Source: Sophora flavescens (lineage: Eukaryota > Streptophyta > Magnoliopsida > Fabales > Fabaceae). From it: a stretch of DNA of 64,000 nt. Below, in pieces: positions 11,630-22,800 of the stretch (its first letter is position 1; each line of letters opens with the position of its first letter). Location of the stretch: NCBI GenBank assembly GCA_030762895.1, contig CM061066.1:119196715-119260714 (forward strand), written 5' to 3'. The notes under the pieces were generated by a model. The model saw only the letters and a program-made list of their open reading frames with translations, had not been told where the DNA came from and did not search any database. Position numbers and translations under genes: made by a program.

Positions 11630-12950
11630 TGACACAATTCTTCTAAAATATAGGCAAGTGTACCTAGTCGTTCAAGTAATACGGTGGTAAGACCGGATAT
11701 CGTCCTCAGGGATCGGTTGTCAATTACCAATTCACAAAGCCAACAACTATCTAGACTAAACTATGGTATGAAGTAAGATCAAACATAAAACAAAGAAACA
11801 AAAGCAAAACAATATTTTTGGTTTTTTTTTTGGACTTTTAACAAACACTTGGAAGCAAACGAATTGTGGTTAAAGTTGTCAGGGCTAGACTACACTAATC
11901 CTCCCTTAATTGCAATGAAATGGTTAGCAACACAAGTCCTAATTCAATTATGACAATCAAGCCTTCTTAAATACTCAAACCCTAATGTCTTAGGTGGAAT
12001 GAGCCTAAAATCCCAAATTAAGCCCTAATGTCTTAGGTGGAATAACCTGAGATTTTGCATTAAGAGTCAAGACTTATAAGATAGCAAGCACCCCAAGACC
12101 TATGTCTAGGTTCATGAACTACGTGGCATTTGATTCATGAGCATGCCCTAACATCAATCTTTCAATTGTCTATCAAAGCAAAAAATCATTCCATGGGTAG
12201 CTAAGCCAAGAAAAGCATTAAGCATAGAATCAAACACTCATAAAGAAATAGAAACTTGTATTGAAACCAAATCAAATAACAATCAAGTTTAGAAAAGCTA
12301 CATCTAACCCCAACAAGAAGGGGATTTATCTACTCATAATTACAGAGAAAAACAAAACCAGAGAAATAGGAGAAGAGGAGAGAAGAACTCCATGGGAGCT
12401 TTCCACAGCCATAACTGCAGCCCCTCTCAGTCGTTCCCTTCTAGGGTTGGAACCCCCCTTTTGCAACCATCCAACTCTCAGTCCCAGGCTCCAGTCCTAG
12501 GGTTCCAAGCCTCTGCAAAAAGTCCCTTAATTTTGTTCAGTGTGGCTCTTTTTATAGATCAGTCGCGCGTCACGACCGTGATGGCCATCACGGCCAGGTC
12601 GTGACGGCTTCTGCCCTGGGCGCGTCTTTACTTTTTGGTTTGTCAAGACCGTGATGGGCATCACGGCCAGGCCGTGACATCTTCTGACTTTTGCCTTCTG
12701 TCTTTTCAGATCTGCTTGATCACGGCCGTGCTATTTGGCTCATTTCTTCACATTTCAAGCTCTATCTTCAACCAAGCTCCATCAAAGGCTAATTCTGAGC
12801 ATTTTCTCCTTATTTTCTGCAAAACAACACCACAAAACCGCCTTACCCGTTCCAAGGGAAAAACTAACCAAAATCAAACTAAAATGGCCTAACTATATGA
12901 AAATGCATGCAGAAATGTACATGAAATATAAGGTAAAATCACACTCATCA
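11630..12950 (-). mobile_element. Solo LTR C, related to element D
   Basis: A 1,321-bp unit starting TGACACAATTC and ending AATCACACTCATCA, with duplication ATGAT (11625-11629 and 12951-12955). Near its left end CAAGTAATACGGTGGTAAGA is identical to the reversed LTR end of element D, and its right end is the reverse of D's LTR start. It is therefore a D relative in minus orientation. Instead of CGCGAGGCG dyads it has CACGACCGTG and ATCACGGCC..GGTCGTGA dyads at 12569-12605, 12649-12680 and 12719. Small ORFs (12261-13046) lie in LTR sequence and have no family match. Confidence 0.92.
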
Positions 12951-13960
12951 ATGATCATCTTTCAAAAAGTTGAAACACAACTTCCTAGGCCACTAATACA
13001 TGGTTTCGGCCATCCTTGGAAAAATATGTTAGAGATGTTTGTTTGATACAAGCTCTTAGAATATGAAAGAAGAGATTAATAGAAGTTCATAGAAATTGGT
13101 TTCAACTCAAACGGAGTTTTCTTCCATTTTCTAGAGATTTTAGAAGTTAAAAGAGCTTTAAGAACATTTTAATAAGACATAGAGTAAACTCATGAAATAA
13201 GTGAAAAACTTGAAATACAAGAGTATGAGATTGTTACCCTTGAAACTAGAAAGAAAAAGTATGAAGAACTTTAAGCTTGAAACTAAGTAAAAATGGAAAC
13301 TTTAAGTGTTAGAAACTTAAAAATGAGAAAATGAAGAAGTAGGAAAGTTATGAAGAGAAAATGAAATGGGTATTTATAGAGGGAGAGGGGAGTGGGACTT
13401 CCAAGAGGAGAGAGCTTAGAGAGCAAGTTTGGTCTTATGCCTTGTTTGGTGGAAGAGGAAAGAAAAATAGGTTTTTAGAATATAATATGATATAATATGA
13501 AAAGTGTGATGATTACACTTTTGGAGTGTGTCATAACCCATGTCCATCACATCCCATCAAGTCACTTCACTTCTTCTGGGCTCCCTTTTCTGCTCCATTG
13601 TGTATCCGGTTCAAGTTTTCGATCGTATTTCACCCAGAATAAATATTATATTTTATTTCCGAACTAAAATTTTCAAAAATTTCCAATATCAAGCAAAACA
13701 TCACAAAAACACTAACCGTTTCATTCACGGTTCAAAATTAGGTTTTCTGCTCATTAAACTTGTACCGGCAGTGAAAATGCATATCGGCTTTCGTCTGAAT
13801 TTTCAACCGAAAATTTAACCGTGACTTCATATGATAAAAGAACATAAGAAAATGATTTTATTTTATTTAAAATCACTATATGGATTTAATAAAAAATAAA
13901 CACATATACATATGTATTTACTGCTACAGAAGGACACAGAAATCGGAGCGTTACAGGCGT

Positions 13961-14100
13961 GCTGGACTTGCAGGCAAGCACGGTCGTGCTGCCTATTAAG
14001 CACGGGCGTGCTTAAATGCACGCCCTGCTCTGGGTTTCAAACTAGAGCACGGGCGTGCTCCTTATCAAGCACAGCCGTGCTCAATGGAACGTGACCGTTC
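13961..14100. repeat. AGCACGGGCGTGCT dyad cluster (left LTR of E)
   Basis: GC-rich imperfect palindromes (AGCACGGTCGTGCT, AGCACGGGCGTGCT, AGCACAGCCGTGCT) recur every 25-40 bp. The same cluster is at about 18166-18310 in the right LTR, so it predates the insertion of E. Confidence 0.85.
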
Positions 14101-15575
14101 TGATCTGGACAGAAAGGGTCAGGAACCCTTTCCCAAATCCTTGGGACAGTTCACAGATTCAACCTATTGGCTCTTACTAATCCATTGATCATCAACTTCA
14201 TTATTCTTAACTTGTTCTTCATTAATATTCATGTCTTATCATCTTGGGGAATTAATCCTTAAATCATATCTTCATTATTAATGTTCCTAGAACACTCACT
14301 AATCAATCCTAGGGTCTTTAACTAAGCCCTATGAACATAAACTTAACTCTCACACTATATTCATGTCTTATGAACAACTGGGAGAAACATCGACCCCTTA
14401 ATCATCATTATTATCATTAACGTATTTTAACGTCTTAACATCATTGTTGGCATTAACATCCTCAACAATTAACACTCATAAAGAGTACAACACTGACAAC
14501 AATCAATACATTCATAACAGACAACATCAACTAATAATGGCATCACAACATTGACATATTCATAACAGACAACATCAACTAATAATAAGAACATTCATAC
14601 CAATATTATTATCACAACAGACAATCATCAACAACACTTAACCATATAAACATGTTAACAAGGAAAAGGGTCATGGGTAACCTTTCGTCTTATGCTACCC
14701 CCAAGCCTACATACTCATACTATTCCTTCTCCCCATACCTGGAATAGAGATCACGATTCAAAAGAAAGAAAGAAGATCCACTTGGGTCCTGTCTCACTAG
14801 CACTTATGTACAACAAGAAGAACGACAAAGAGATACTTTGATTCAACTCTAAGATCAAGAAATCAAAAGGAAAAGGTCAAGAACTTGAGAGAAAGAACAC
14901 AAGGGACAAGGTGCACAAATTATACCTTTTCTAAAGTCCCAAACAGCAAGTACAACGAACCCCTATTCGTAGCGATGTTCTCCTATCAAGAAGCAGTGAA
15001 GAACGGTATAAGAACGGGTTCCCTAGAGAGAGTTTTTGGGAGAAAAACCATAAGGATTCAAAGAGGAAGGAGGGAGGTAGTTTTCTGAGTGTTGGGGTCG
15101 TGTAAACTACGTTTAGGTCTAGTCTAATGGTATATATATGAGTTTGGGTCATTAGGGGTTGTTTGTAAGACCAAAAGCACGTTTTTGGTGCGCGTTGATT
15201 CGCGGGGTGAACCACTTTTCGCTGGGCGAACCCGAGAGTACCAAAAACTGTCTGTTAGGTTCGCGGGGCGAACAAGTGCTCGCGGGGTGAAGCCTAAAAA
15301 GCCGAATTGGGCGAAAACACTTGAAATAAGACTTGTAGATAATTCTCTTAGCTTTCCAACGTCACAAAGATCACCTCGATCGAACATCTAGAACTCAATA
15401 TATGACCAAACCGGTGAAACAGGTTACTTAGACTCTAAAAGGATTGAACCTTTCTAAGGTTAAACTTCCCCAAACATGAACTTAGGCATCAAAAACAAAC
15501 TTAACAAGCATATACAAACATATATATAACATATATGAAGGAACTAAGCTTATTTATGAAAAACGAGGTGTTACA

Positions 15576-15663
15576 ATTCCACCCCCTTATAAAAATTTCG
15601 TTCTCGAAATTTCTATCACCCTAACTAGTTAAACTTTCACCAATTAGGCTCATAACCTCGGAT
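15576..15663 (-). other. Element E interior, polypurine-tract side
   Basis: Directly next to the left LTR, the minus strand reads a G-rich tract (AAGGGGGTGGAAT) preceded by CGAGAACGAAATTTT. This is the expected place and form for a polypurine tract priming plus-strand synthesis in an element of minus orientation. Confidence 0.6.
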
Positions 15664-16718
15664 TAGGGGTGATCAAAAAAATTTGACCCGCCCGAAACCG
15701 ACCAATCCATTAGCATTTTTGTGAAGCGGGCGGGTCGAATCGGTTGGGCGGTTGACAAAATTGGGTTTAAATGGATAACTGCGGTCGGGTTCGGTTCTGA
15801 AAAATTCCATTCGTCGGTAACCGACCCGACCCGCTACTAAAAAAAATCAGAATTATTTATTTATACATTATAGGGTCAAGGCCCAATTCTTTTTTTTTTT
15901 TTTGGATACCAAGGCCCAATTCGTTTCTTACCTTGCACCAATACTTCATGTGACTCACTCAACCCTCCACTTGACTTCCTAATTACTTCTCCATCACCAT
16001 CAGATTGAATTGCGCCCACGACCACAAGGTTAAGAAATGTTGGCCCTCACATAACGTCCATGTAGCGCGGCGGCGGCGGTAGCACAGCACAGGTCCAGTC
16101 GTTCTGGTAGAGTTCTTCGAGTGGTGGCCTGGCACACGGAGGCTTCCGGGAGCGAGGCGTCGACGATCTTCTCCTTCCCTCAGATCTAGTGGTGGTGAAC
16201 CCACAGTCTCTCATCCTCTCACAGATCCGACAAGTCCGGCGTCTGGGCGTGATCCGACGTGATCTGATGGTGGTGAACCCACATTCACAAGGACCTCGCG
16301 TGATTCGACAAGTCTCACAGATCTGGGTCTCGTGGGGCACAGCTTGCAGATATGGCGTGGGGATACGGCGGGGCGCACGACGGCGGCCCGATGCATGGCG
16401 GGTCTTAGTCTGTTTGGTAGTTGGTGACTGATGATGGTCTTCCACTCTTCCTCAATCCTCTCCCTCTCCTCTGTTTCACTTTCTCAGTCTTAGATCTCAA
16501 TTTCTCCTTTCTTCTTTTTTAATTTTTAAATTTTTTTTCTGAAATAATATAAAATAATAAAAAAGTATGGACCCGTATGAATCCACCCGACCAACCCGCC
16601 AACCCGCCACCCGACCAACCCGTGGCATGTAACGGGTGGAAATGGATTATAGTTTTCTTGCATCAAATTAGTCCCAACCCGACAATCCCAGCCCGATTCC
16701 GCCCGATGATCACCCCTA
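15664..16718. mobile_element. Nonautonomous hAT-type element
   Basis: Inverted termini TAGGGGTGATCA and TGATCACCCCTA bound a 1,055-bp unit, with an 8-bp target duplication CCTCGGAT (15656-15663 and 16719-16726). An 8-bp duplication is the hAT signature. Subterminal parts carry repeated GACCCG/CGGGTCGG words. The centre (about 16040-16440) is much more GC-rich and contains two repeats of GGTGGTGAACCCAC. Frames of 60-132 codons cross this centre on both strands, but none resembles a hAT transposase, so it must be mobilised in trans. Confidence 0.88.
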
Positions 16719-16878
16719 CCTCGGATCAAGTCCTATGACACGGAGGCTCCAACCAAGCAGGAAGAACTAAGGGTTCTTAACACTAAAGCATCATTATCTA
16801 TAACAAATATAGATAATTCAAACAAAACACACAGAAGACTCGCAACAGACTCATACCACGTCCGGACAGGGACGAACT

Positions 16879-16890
16879 GCTCTGATACGA
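16879..16890 (-). promoter_or_regulatory. Primer-binding-like site of element E
   Basis: The minus strand reads GTATCAGAGC a few bases from the inner end of the right-hand LTR. This matches the core of the initiator-Met tRNA primer site TGGTATCAGAGC, with the first bases altered. Confidence 0.55.
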
Positions 16891-16895
16891 CTAAA

Positions 16896-16962
16896 TGTGA
16901 CACCCTCTACCCCGCATGCATTCAAAAACGATAACACATATATAAAAAAGAGAGAAAACACA

Positions 16963-17005
<43 letters not shown>

Positions 17006-19805
17006 AAACTGGGCAAAGACTGCCACATTGTAACATAACACGGAAATAACCCAAACATATTTATAAAGAAAACATAACATAAAACAAAACCATAAACGAA
17101 CCCAACCCCGATGTCACACTACAAAGCTGGTATAACCAATCCGATAAAACAACTCGGATACAACTGGAAACAACTAAACAACTACTGAAAACGGGAAATC
17201 CTATCTACGAGTCACGGCTCCTCAGAGTCACTCCTCAACTGACTGCACATCGACCTCTGCATAAAAATACATGCCACAAACAAGAAACATAGAGATAGGG
17301 AGTAAGAAACTTATACAGGAATTAACGACAAGGAAACAGTTAGCAAGACGAGCATACATCACACAAGCATGTTATATCAAACAGTAATATCATAACAATC
17401 ATCATCATATAACGTGTATGCTATGCAATGCAGTTCTGCTCCACTCCTCTACTATGCACTTGGATCCAAACTAACTCAGGATGCCAACTTTGGGGTTACA
17501 TTTCCACAATGGCCAATAAGCACCAATGCCGGGGCAATCCACCAAACCATGGGTGGACCCCTAGGACAGCCGACACATCTTATTCTCGGATGCGCCACCA
17601 CGGTGTATACTTTATTCCCTTTCGGATAAATCCCGCGGATGGTCAGATCGTCTTACTCTCGGACAACCTCCCCTATGTTGCACAACCTCCAATCAACATC
17701 TCCGACGCGTGAATGCATGGCATACAACACACAACCATAACCACCACCTCCGCTTGGGCCCATAGGCTACCCAAGTTTTATCACCATCAACACCTCGACC
17801 ACTAGGCTATCAAGGATTATCATTTAACGTTCATCGTTAAGTTTTTTAAAAATTAACAACACTCTGGCCATTAAGCACCAGAGCTCAACACCTTGACCAT
17901 CAAGCATCAAGGTCCCATTGGAGCGAACACTAGGCTACCAAGGTACAACATCTTATCACTTGGAAAGAACACTAGGATGCCAAGGTTCAACATCTTAACG
18001 CTTGGAGCGGACACTAGGCTGCCAAGGTACAACATCTTATCACTTGTCTTTGGTCTTCATATCACTTGTCTTTGGTCTGCATGTTTCGTTGGTATCTTAT
18101 TAAGTCTTTTAAGCGTTTGGGGTGAAAACCCCTATTTCAACATTCTGGTTTGTATTCTGGTCAGTTGAGCACGGGCATGCTGGACTTGCAGGCAAGCACG
18201 GTCGTGCTTCCTGTTAAGCACGGGCGTGCTTAAATGCGCGCCCTGCCCTGGGTTTCCAAACCGAGCACGGGTGTGCTCCTTATCAAGCACGATCGTGCTC
18301 AATGGAGTATGACCGTACTGATATGGGTAGAAAGGGTTAGGAACCCTTTCCCAAATCCTTGGGACAGTTCACAGATTCAACCTTTTGGCTCTTACTAATC
18401 CATTGATCATCAACTTCATTAATCTTAACTTGTTCTTCATTAATATTCATGTCTTATCATCATGGGGAATTAATCCTTTAATCTTATCTTCAGTATTAAT
18501 GTTCCTAGAACACTCACTAATCAATATTAGGGTCTTTAACTGAGCCCTATGAACATAACCTTAACTCTCACACTATATTCATGCCTTATGAACAATTGGG
18601 AGAAACATCGATCCCTTAATTATCATTAACGTATTTTAACGTCTTAACATCATTATTGGCATTAACATCCTCAACAATTAACACTCATAAAGAGTACAAC
18701 ACAAACAAAATGATCGTAGCATCATACTCATCATAATCATGGCATCACAACATTAACATATTCATAACATACAACATCAACTAATAATAAGAACATTCAT
18801 ACCAATATTATTATCACAACATACAATCATCAACGACACTTAACCATATAAACATGTTAACAAGGAAAAGGGTCATGGGTAACCATTCATCTTATGCTAC
18901 CCCCAAGCCTACATACTCATACTATTCCTTCTCCCTATACCTGAAATAGAGATCACGATTCAAAACAGAGAAAGAAGATCTACTTGGGTCTTGTCTCACT
19001 AGCGCTTATCTACAACCTCAAGAACGACAAAGAGACACTTTAATTCAACTCTAAGATCAAGAAATCAAAAGAAAAAGGTCAAGAATTTGAGAGAAAGAAC
19101 ACAAGGTCAAGAATTTGAGAGAAAGAACACAAGGGACAAGGTGCGCGAAATTTACCTTTTCTAAAGTCCCAAACAGCAAGCACAAAGAACCCTTATTCGT
19201 AGCGATGTTATCATATCTAGAAGCAGTGAAGAACAGTGCAAGAACGGGTTCCCTAGATAGAGTTTTAGGGAGAAAAACCATAAGGATTCAAAGAGGAAGG
19301 AGATAGGCATTTTTCTGTGTGTTGGGGTCGTTTAAACTAGGTTTAGGTCGAGTCTAATGGTATATATATGAGTTTGGGTCATTAAGGTTGTTTATAAGGC
19401 CAAAAACACGTTTCTTGTGCGTGTCAATTCGCGGGGCGAACCACTTTTCACTGGGCGAACCCAAGAGTACCAAAAACTGTCTGTTAGGTTCGCGGGGATA
19501 ACAAATGCTCACGGGACGAAGCCTAAAAAGCCGAATTGGGCAAAAATACTTGAAATAAGACTTGTAGAAAATTATCTTAGCTTTCCAACGCCACAAAGAT
19601 CACCTCGATTGAACATCTAGAACTCAAGATATGGCCAAACCGGTGAAACCTAAGCACTGGACTCTAAAAGGATTGAACCTTTCTAAGGCTAAACTTCCCC
19701 AAACATGAACTTAGGCATCAAAAACAAACATAACAAGCATATACAAACATGTATATAACATATATGAAAGCACTAAGCTTATTTACAAAAAACGGGGGTG
19801 TTACA
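16896..19805 (-). repeat. Element E, right LTR (2.91 kb)
   Basis: Complete LTR, from TGTGACACCC to GGTGTTACA. It matches the left LTR throughout, with scattered substitutions and small indels, including a longer AT run (16966-17003) and an extra roughly 28-bp duplication near 19090-19125 (AAGAATTTGAGAGAAAGAAC twice). It contains ACTAGGCTACCAAGGT tandem units (about 17920-18050), AGCACGGGCGTGCT dyads (18166-18310) and TTCGCGGGGCGAA dyads (19428-19530). Most small ORFs here occur at the equivalent place in both LTRs, but they are not recognisable proteins. Confidence 0.9.
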
Positions 19806-19810
19806 CACCA

Positions 19811-21430
19811 CAAGACGTAATTCCCCTACTCTCCTCTCGGCCACCACCGTACACGTCGTCCTCGGGTAAGCTCTCCTCTCCTCTCTCTTGTTATCTCTCG
19901 CTTCTCTTTTTGTCTCTCTCAGTTTTCTCTCTCTATCTCTGTCTCAAGTTCTCTTTCATCCTTCTCTGGCCACCACCACCTCTCATAGTCCCTCTACCCG
20001 CTCGATCACCACCTTCACAAGCTCCTCTCAGTTCTATCTCAGGTTAGGGTTTAGGGTATTTTTCTAGCAGATGTGTATTTTGCTCACATAAATAGACAAT
20101 ATATTTAAGTTCACCCATAACCTTATCTTTTTATGTTGTTTTACATTATTAAATTAGAGAAGCTTTAAGGTTTGTTCCGTTTTCATTTTCCTAAGAATGC
20201 AGCTTTATGCTTGATTATAATGTAAACTGTTAAGAAAAGGAGTTTCAAATGGATTAGTGTCATTGTAAAGTTCTATATACTATTGATAAATTAGAAAGTT
20301 CCGCATCAATAAATAAAAAGTTTTTATTGGAAAACACAACTTTTCAAATTTTAATGTATAATATATATTACTTTCCAATAAAATTTCCCATTTTTGATTC
20401 TTTAATCAATGCTCTAATGACAATGGTTAGCATTGTCATTGTAATTTTAGTTTGAATGATGCATTAATAATTAATTTAGTTTGTAATTAATGGTTTTCAA
20501 GCAATATGATTAAGCAGTTTGGTCACTAAGGAGAGTGATTATTTTGTTGCTGGTTAGTTTTGAGTGAATGGAAAAGACTTTCTTTTGAAGAGTTTCTTTT
20601 TCTTTATCTAGAAATAATTTTTTGAGTTTCATAAAAATAAGGATTAAGGATAAGAAATGAGGATGCTCAATCCATGTACAACAATTGTAATGCGCAACTG
20701 AGTTCGCTAAACGATCAACGGATTTAGATTCTTTAACATTCAGAATCCAAAGTTACGATGACTTTAGGCTCGAGAGGAGAGAGAATGTTGAAAAAAATGG
20801 AGGAAAGAGATGAGAGAGACATCTTTCTCATACTAAAGGTAGGCAATCCCTCCCCACCATCAACAACCTCACTATAGGTCTCTCATAACATAATTACAAT
20901 CAAACTCATGGAACCATGCATGAGGTACACAATCAGAGATTTTGAATCATTGAGAATGAGTATGGGTCTAGTTAACGGATCAAAGGAACACTACAACACT
21001 ACTAAAAGAAAATTAGGCCTTAACCTGAGATTGTTTTTCTTTTTTTCTTTTTATTAAAAATAATTAAATCATAAATTAGCCAAAACAAATGTAGTGTTTA
21101 TATTTGTCCCTCTCCAATCTTTTCTTAGTTGATGATAATGTAGACAAATGATTTTTCAGTCTGTTGAATAAAAAAATGAGTAAAGCTATGATAATCTATT
21201 AGACCATCTATTTTATGAGGTCAAAATGGCACGCTTATTGCAACTTTTACAATATTTTGATGATGTTCATCCAACTTGAGGGAGAGTGAAGAAACTAAAT
21301 TCTGTTATTCTGTTTATTCAGTTAATTTCAGTTTCCATACTAGTAATTTCCCTCTCCACTCCTGGGAGGAACTGCTGCTGGTAAATCTTATGCAACTAAT
21401 CCAAACTTGCACTTTGGATCAACATAACAA
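19811..21430 (+). mobile_element. CACTA-2, leader and intronic sequence (continued)
   Basis: Resumes the CT-rich leader interrupted at 4357: CCACC, then CTCGGGTAAGCTCTC, a likely splice donor. The arrangement matches CCACCGTCGTCAGGTAAGC in CACTA-1 (about 22913-22930). After about 20050 it is AT-rich without recognisable coding sequence. No transposase exon is present before the LINE. The end of CACTA-2 is not identifiable, so how far this element extends is uncertain. Confidence 0.6.
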
Positions 21431-22204
21431 GGACTCTTAGTCATGGCTGGGCGACATTTCTGGTGTATTCTATGTAAACTCAGCATATAGGTTGATCAAT
21501 CTGAATGCTACAACAGTGGATCAGAAGTTCTACAAATCCATTTGGGACAAGAACACCCCTCTCAAGGTGTCAGCCTTCTGCTGGAGAGCATTCCTGGACA
21601 GGATTCCAACTGCATCAAATCTGCTCAAGAGGGGAATTGATGTCAACTTCAATAATCTGTCCTGTTTCTTTTGTTTTTCTGCTGCTGAGGAGACTACACA
21701 CATTCTCCTCTCTTGCCCATTTTCGTATAGTTTAATTATGGATGCACATTTAGAATTGGATTGGAGTTGATGTGGTTTTACCAGGGGATTTGAAATCCCA
21801 TTTTTTACAACATGCTGGGCTGTTAACAAGGCGCAATTCTTCTTCAAACTGGCAACAGATTTGGTTTGCCACGTGTTGGAATTTATGGCTCCATAGAAAC
21901 GAAATTATTTTCAATGGCAACAAGCAGGATTTTGACAGGTTGTTTGACTTGGTTAGAATTACAGCTTGGAATTGGTGTGTTTGTTCTGCAAAAGCAACTA
22001 AATACTCTTTTTCACGGACTGGTGCTCCAATCCTGTGGTTTGCATGGAGTATGGCCAAAGACTGCAGGGGTTGTAAAAATTTCTTCATGCTATGTTGGTG
22101 TGTAATACGTCTGTACAGGGAGTTACTTTGTTCATGGTTGTTGGTATTATGGTGATCACTTTTGTTAGTTCTAATTGTAAGGGTGAAGGTATTATGGATG
22201 GTAA
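21431..22204 (+). pseudogene. LINE ORF2 3' end (RT zinc-binding domain), 5'-truncated
   Basis: The frame begins SWLGDISGVFYVNSAYRL and continues KNTPLKVSAFCWRAFLDRIPT, then the cysteine/histidine part LSCFFCFSAAEETTHILLSC. This is the zf-RVT domain at the C-terminus of plant L1-type ORF2. A frameshift near 21770 moves the frame to WQQIWFATCWNLWLHRNEIIFN, a typical LINE C-terminal block, ending near 22155. Endonuclease and reverse transcriptase are absent, as expected for a 5'-truncated insertion. The 3' UTR is cut by copia H and resumes at 41120. Confidence 0.85.
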
Positions 22205-22393
22205 TGAACTAAAAGAATTTGGAGTCCGTGAATAAACTTTGAAGATTTTATGTGTTGTATTGCTATATAATCAGAAACGTACATAAGCCTTGGAATATGT
22301 AGAACCAAAGACTGAAACAAGGATAAGAATGATATCCCCGGAAACTAATCTAAATTAACTCTGACTTAAAAGATTTATCATAATTTGAATATA
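22205..22393 (-). repeat. Copia H, LTR part 1 (LTR split by CACTA-1)
   Basis: On the minus strand this is the last 189 bp of a roughly 292-bp LTR whose first 103 bp are 37309-37411. The two parts join exactly when CACTA-1 and one ATA copy are removed. The other copy of this stretch, in opposite orientation, is at 38797-39019 (shared words include CAGAAACGTACATAAG and its near-identical inverse). Confidence 0.85.
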
Positions 22394-22800
22394 CACTACA
22401 AAAAAAAGGTTATCTAGTAACCGAAAATAGTGACCGAATTTGTTGGTTGCTGTTTGCGACCGAAATGGCGATCGATTGTAGGATCTAAATCAAACACTGA
22501 TTAGAGTTGATATTGCGACCGAAATAGCGACCGAAATAGAGCGTAACAGAGTTATCGGTCGCAAAATAAAGGAAAGTAAAAGTAAAAAATTTATGACTAT
22601 TTAGCGACCGAAATGGCGACCGAGTTAAATGCAACGGTTAAATTTTATTTATCTTTGCGACCGATATTAAATCGGTCGCTAAACGGCACGTAAAAAATTA
22701 AAATAGAGCGTGTTAGCGACCAAATTTTAAATCGGTCGCTAAATTTATGAATTCAAATTTCAAATCAACCCATTTAGTGACCGAATAATTCGGTCGCTAA
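22394..22800. repeat. CACTA-1 left subterminal repeats
   Basis: About fifteen copies of GCGACCGAA or its inverse TTCGGTCGC, often as convergent pairs (GCGACCGATATTAAATCGGTCGC at 22657 is one). In En/Spm such arrays bind the second element-encoded protein; here binding is inferred from family knowledge only. Confidence 0.85.

Larger units (their letters stand above)
5615..13955 (-). mobile_element. Element G: long LTR (probably solo), carrying three nested LTRs
   Basis: Ends are TGTAACGCCC and GAGCGTTACA, flanked by a perfect duplication GGCGT (5610-5614 and 13956-13960). Removing the nested LTRs A, B and C leaves about 4.3 kb. I found no second internal copy of either terminus, so a solo LTR is the simplest reading, though a short nonautonomous element with degraded LTRs cannot be excluded. 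It carries an acidic ORF on the minus strand (6067-8041), a CATCACCGAAGTGACTAA tandem repeat near 9570-9712, and the module array near 11177. Its right 3 kb resembles window positions 1140-3300. Confidence 0.8.
4358..15575 (-). repeat. Element E, left LTR (split by element G)
   Basis: This LTR consists of 4358-5614 plus 13961-15575 (about 2.87 kb), with element G inserted between. It aligns with the right LTR at 16896-19805. It contains an AT microsatellite near 4429, imperfect tandem units CTTGGAGCGAACACTAGGCT (about 5335-5460), AGCACGGGCGTGCT-type dyads (5583-5612 and 13958-14095), and TTCGCGGGGTGAA-type dyads (15199-15295). Short ORFs in it are not related to known proteins. Confidence 0.9.
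4358..19805 (-). mobile_element. Element E: nonautonomous LTR retrotransposon (Tekay-like ends)
   Basis: Two LTRs, each starting TGTGACACCC and ending GGTGTTACA on the plus strand, surround an interior of only about 250 bp once the hAT insertion is removed. A 5-bp target duplication CACCA flanks it (4353-4357 and 19806-19810). On the minus strand the 5' LTR ends GGGTGTCACA, followed by a primer-binding-like GTATCAGAGC. Before the 3' LTR there is a G-rich tract (AAGGGGGTGGAAT) preceded by a CGAGAACGAAATTTT block, as in Tekay/Del chromoviruses. There is no gag or pol, so movement must have used proteins of another element. Family assignment is by these terminal signals only. Confidence 0.85.

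Noticed and set aside
15124..15391. Opposed frames in the left LTR of E, with partners at 19354-19620
   Set aside because: Same effect of the dyad cluster; not a conserved coding pattern by eye.
19806..20100. 5' UTR and promoter of a host gene
   Set aside because: The CT-rich leader with GGTAAGC matches the leader of CACTA-1 and CACTA-3 and joins the CACTA-2 end at 4357.
20990..21010. CACTACAACACTACTAAA as another CACTA terminus
   Set aside because: No subterminal GCGACCGAA repeats follow, and there is no inverse partner.
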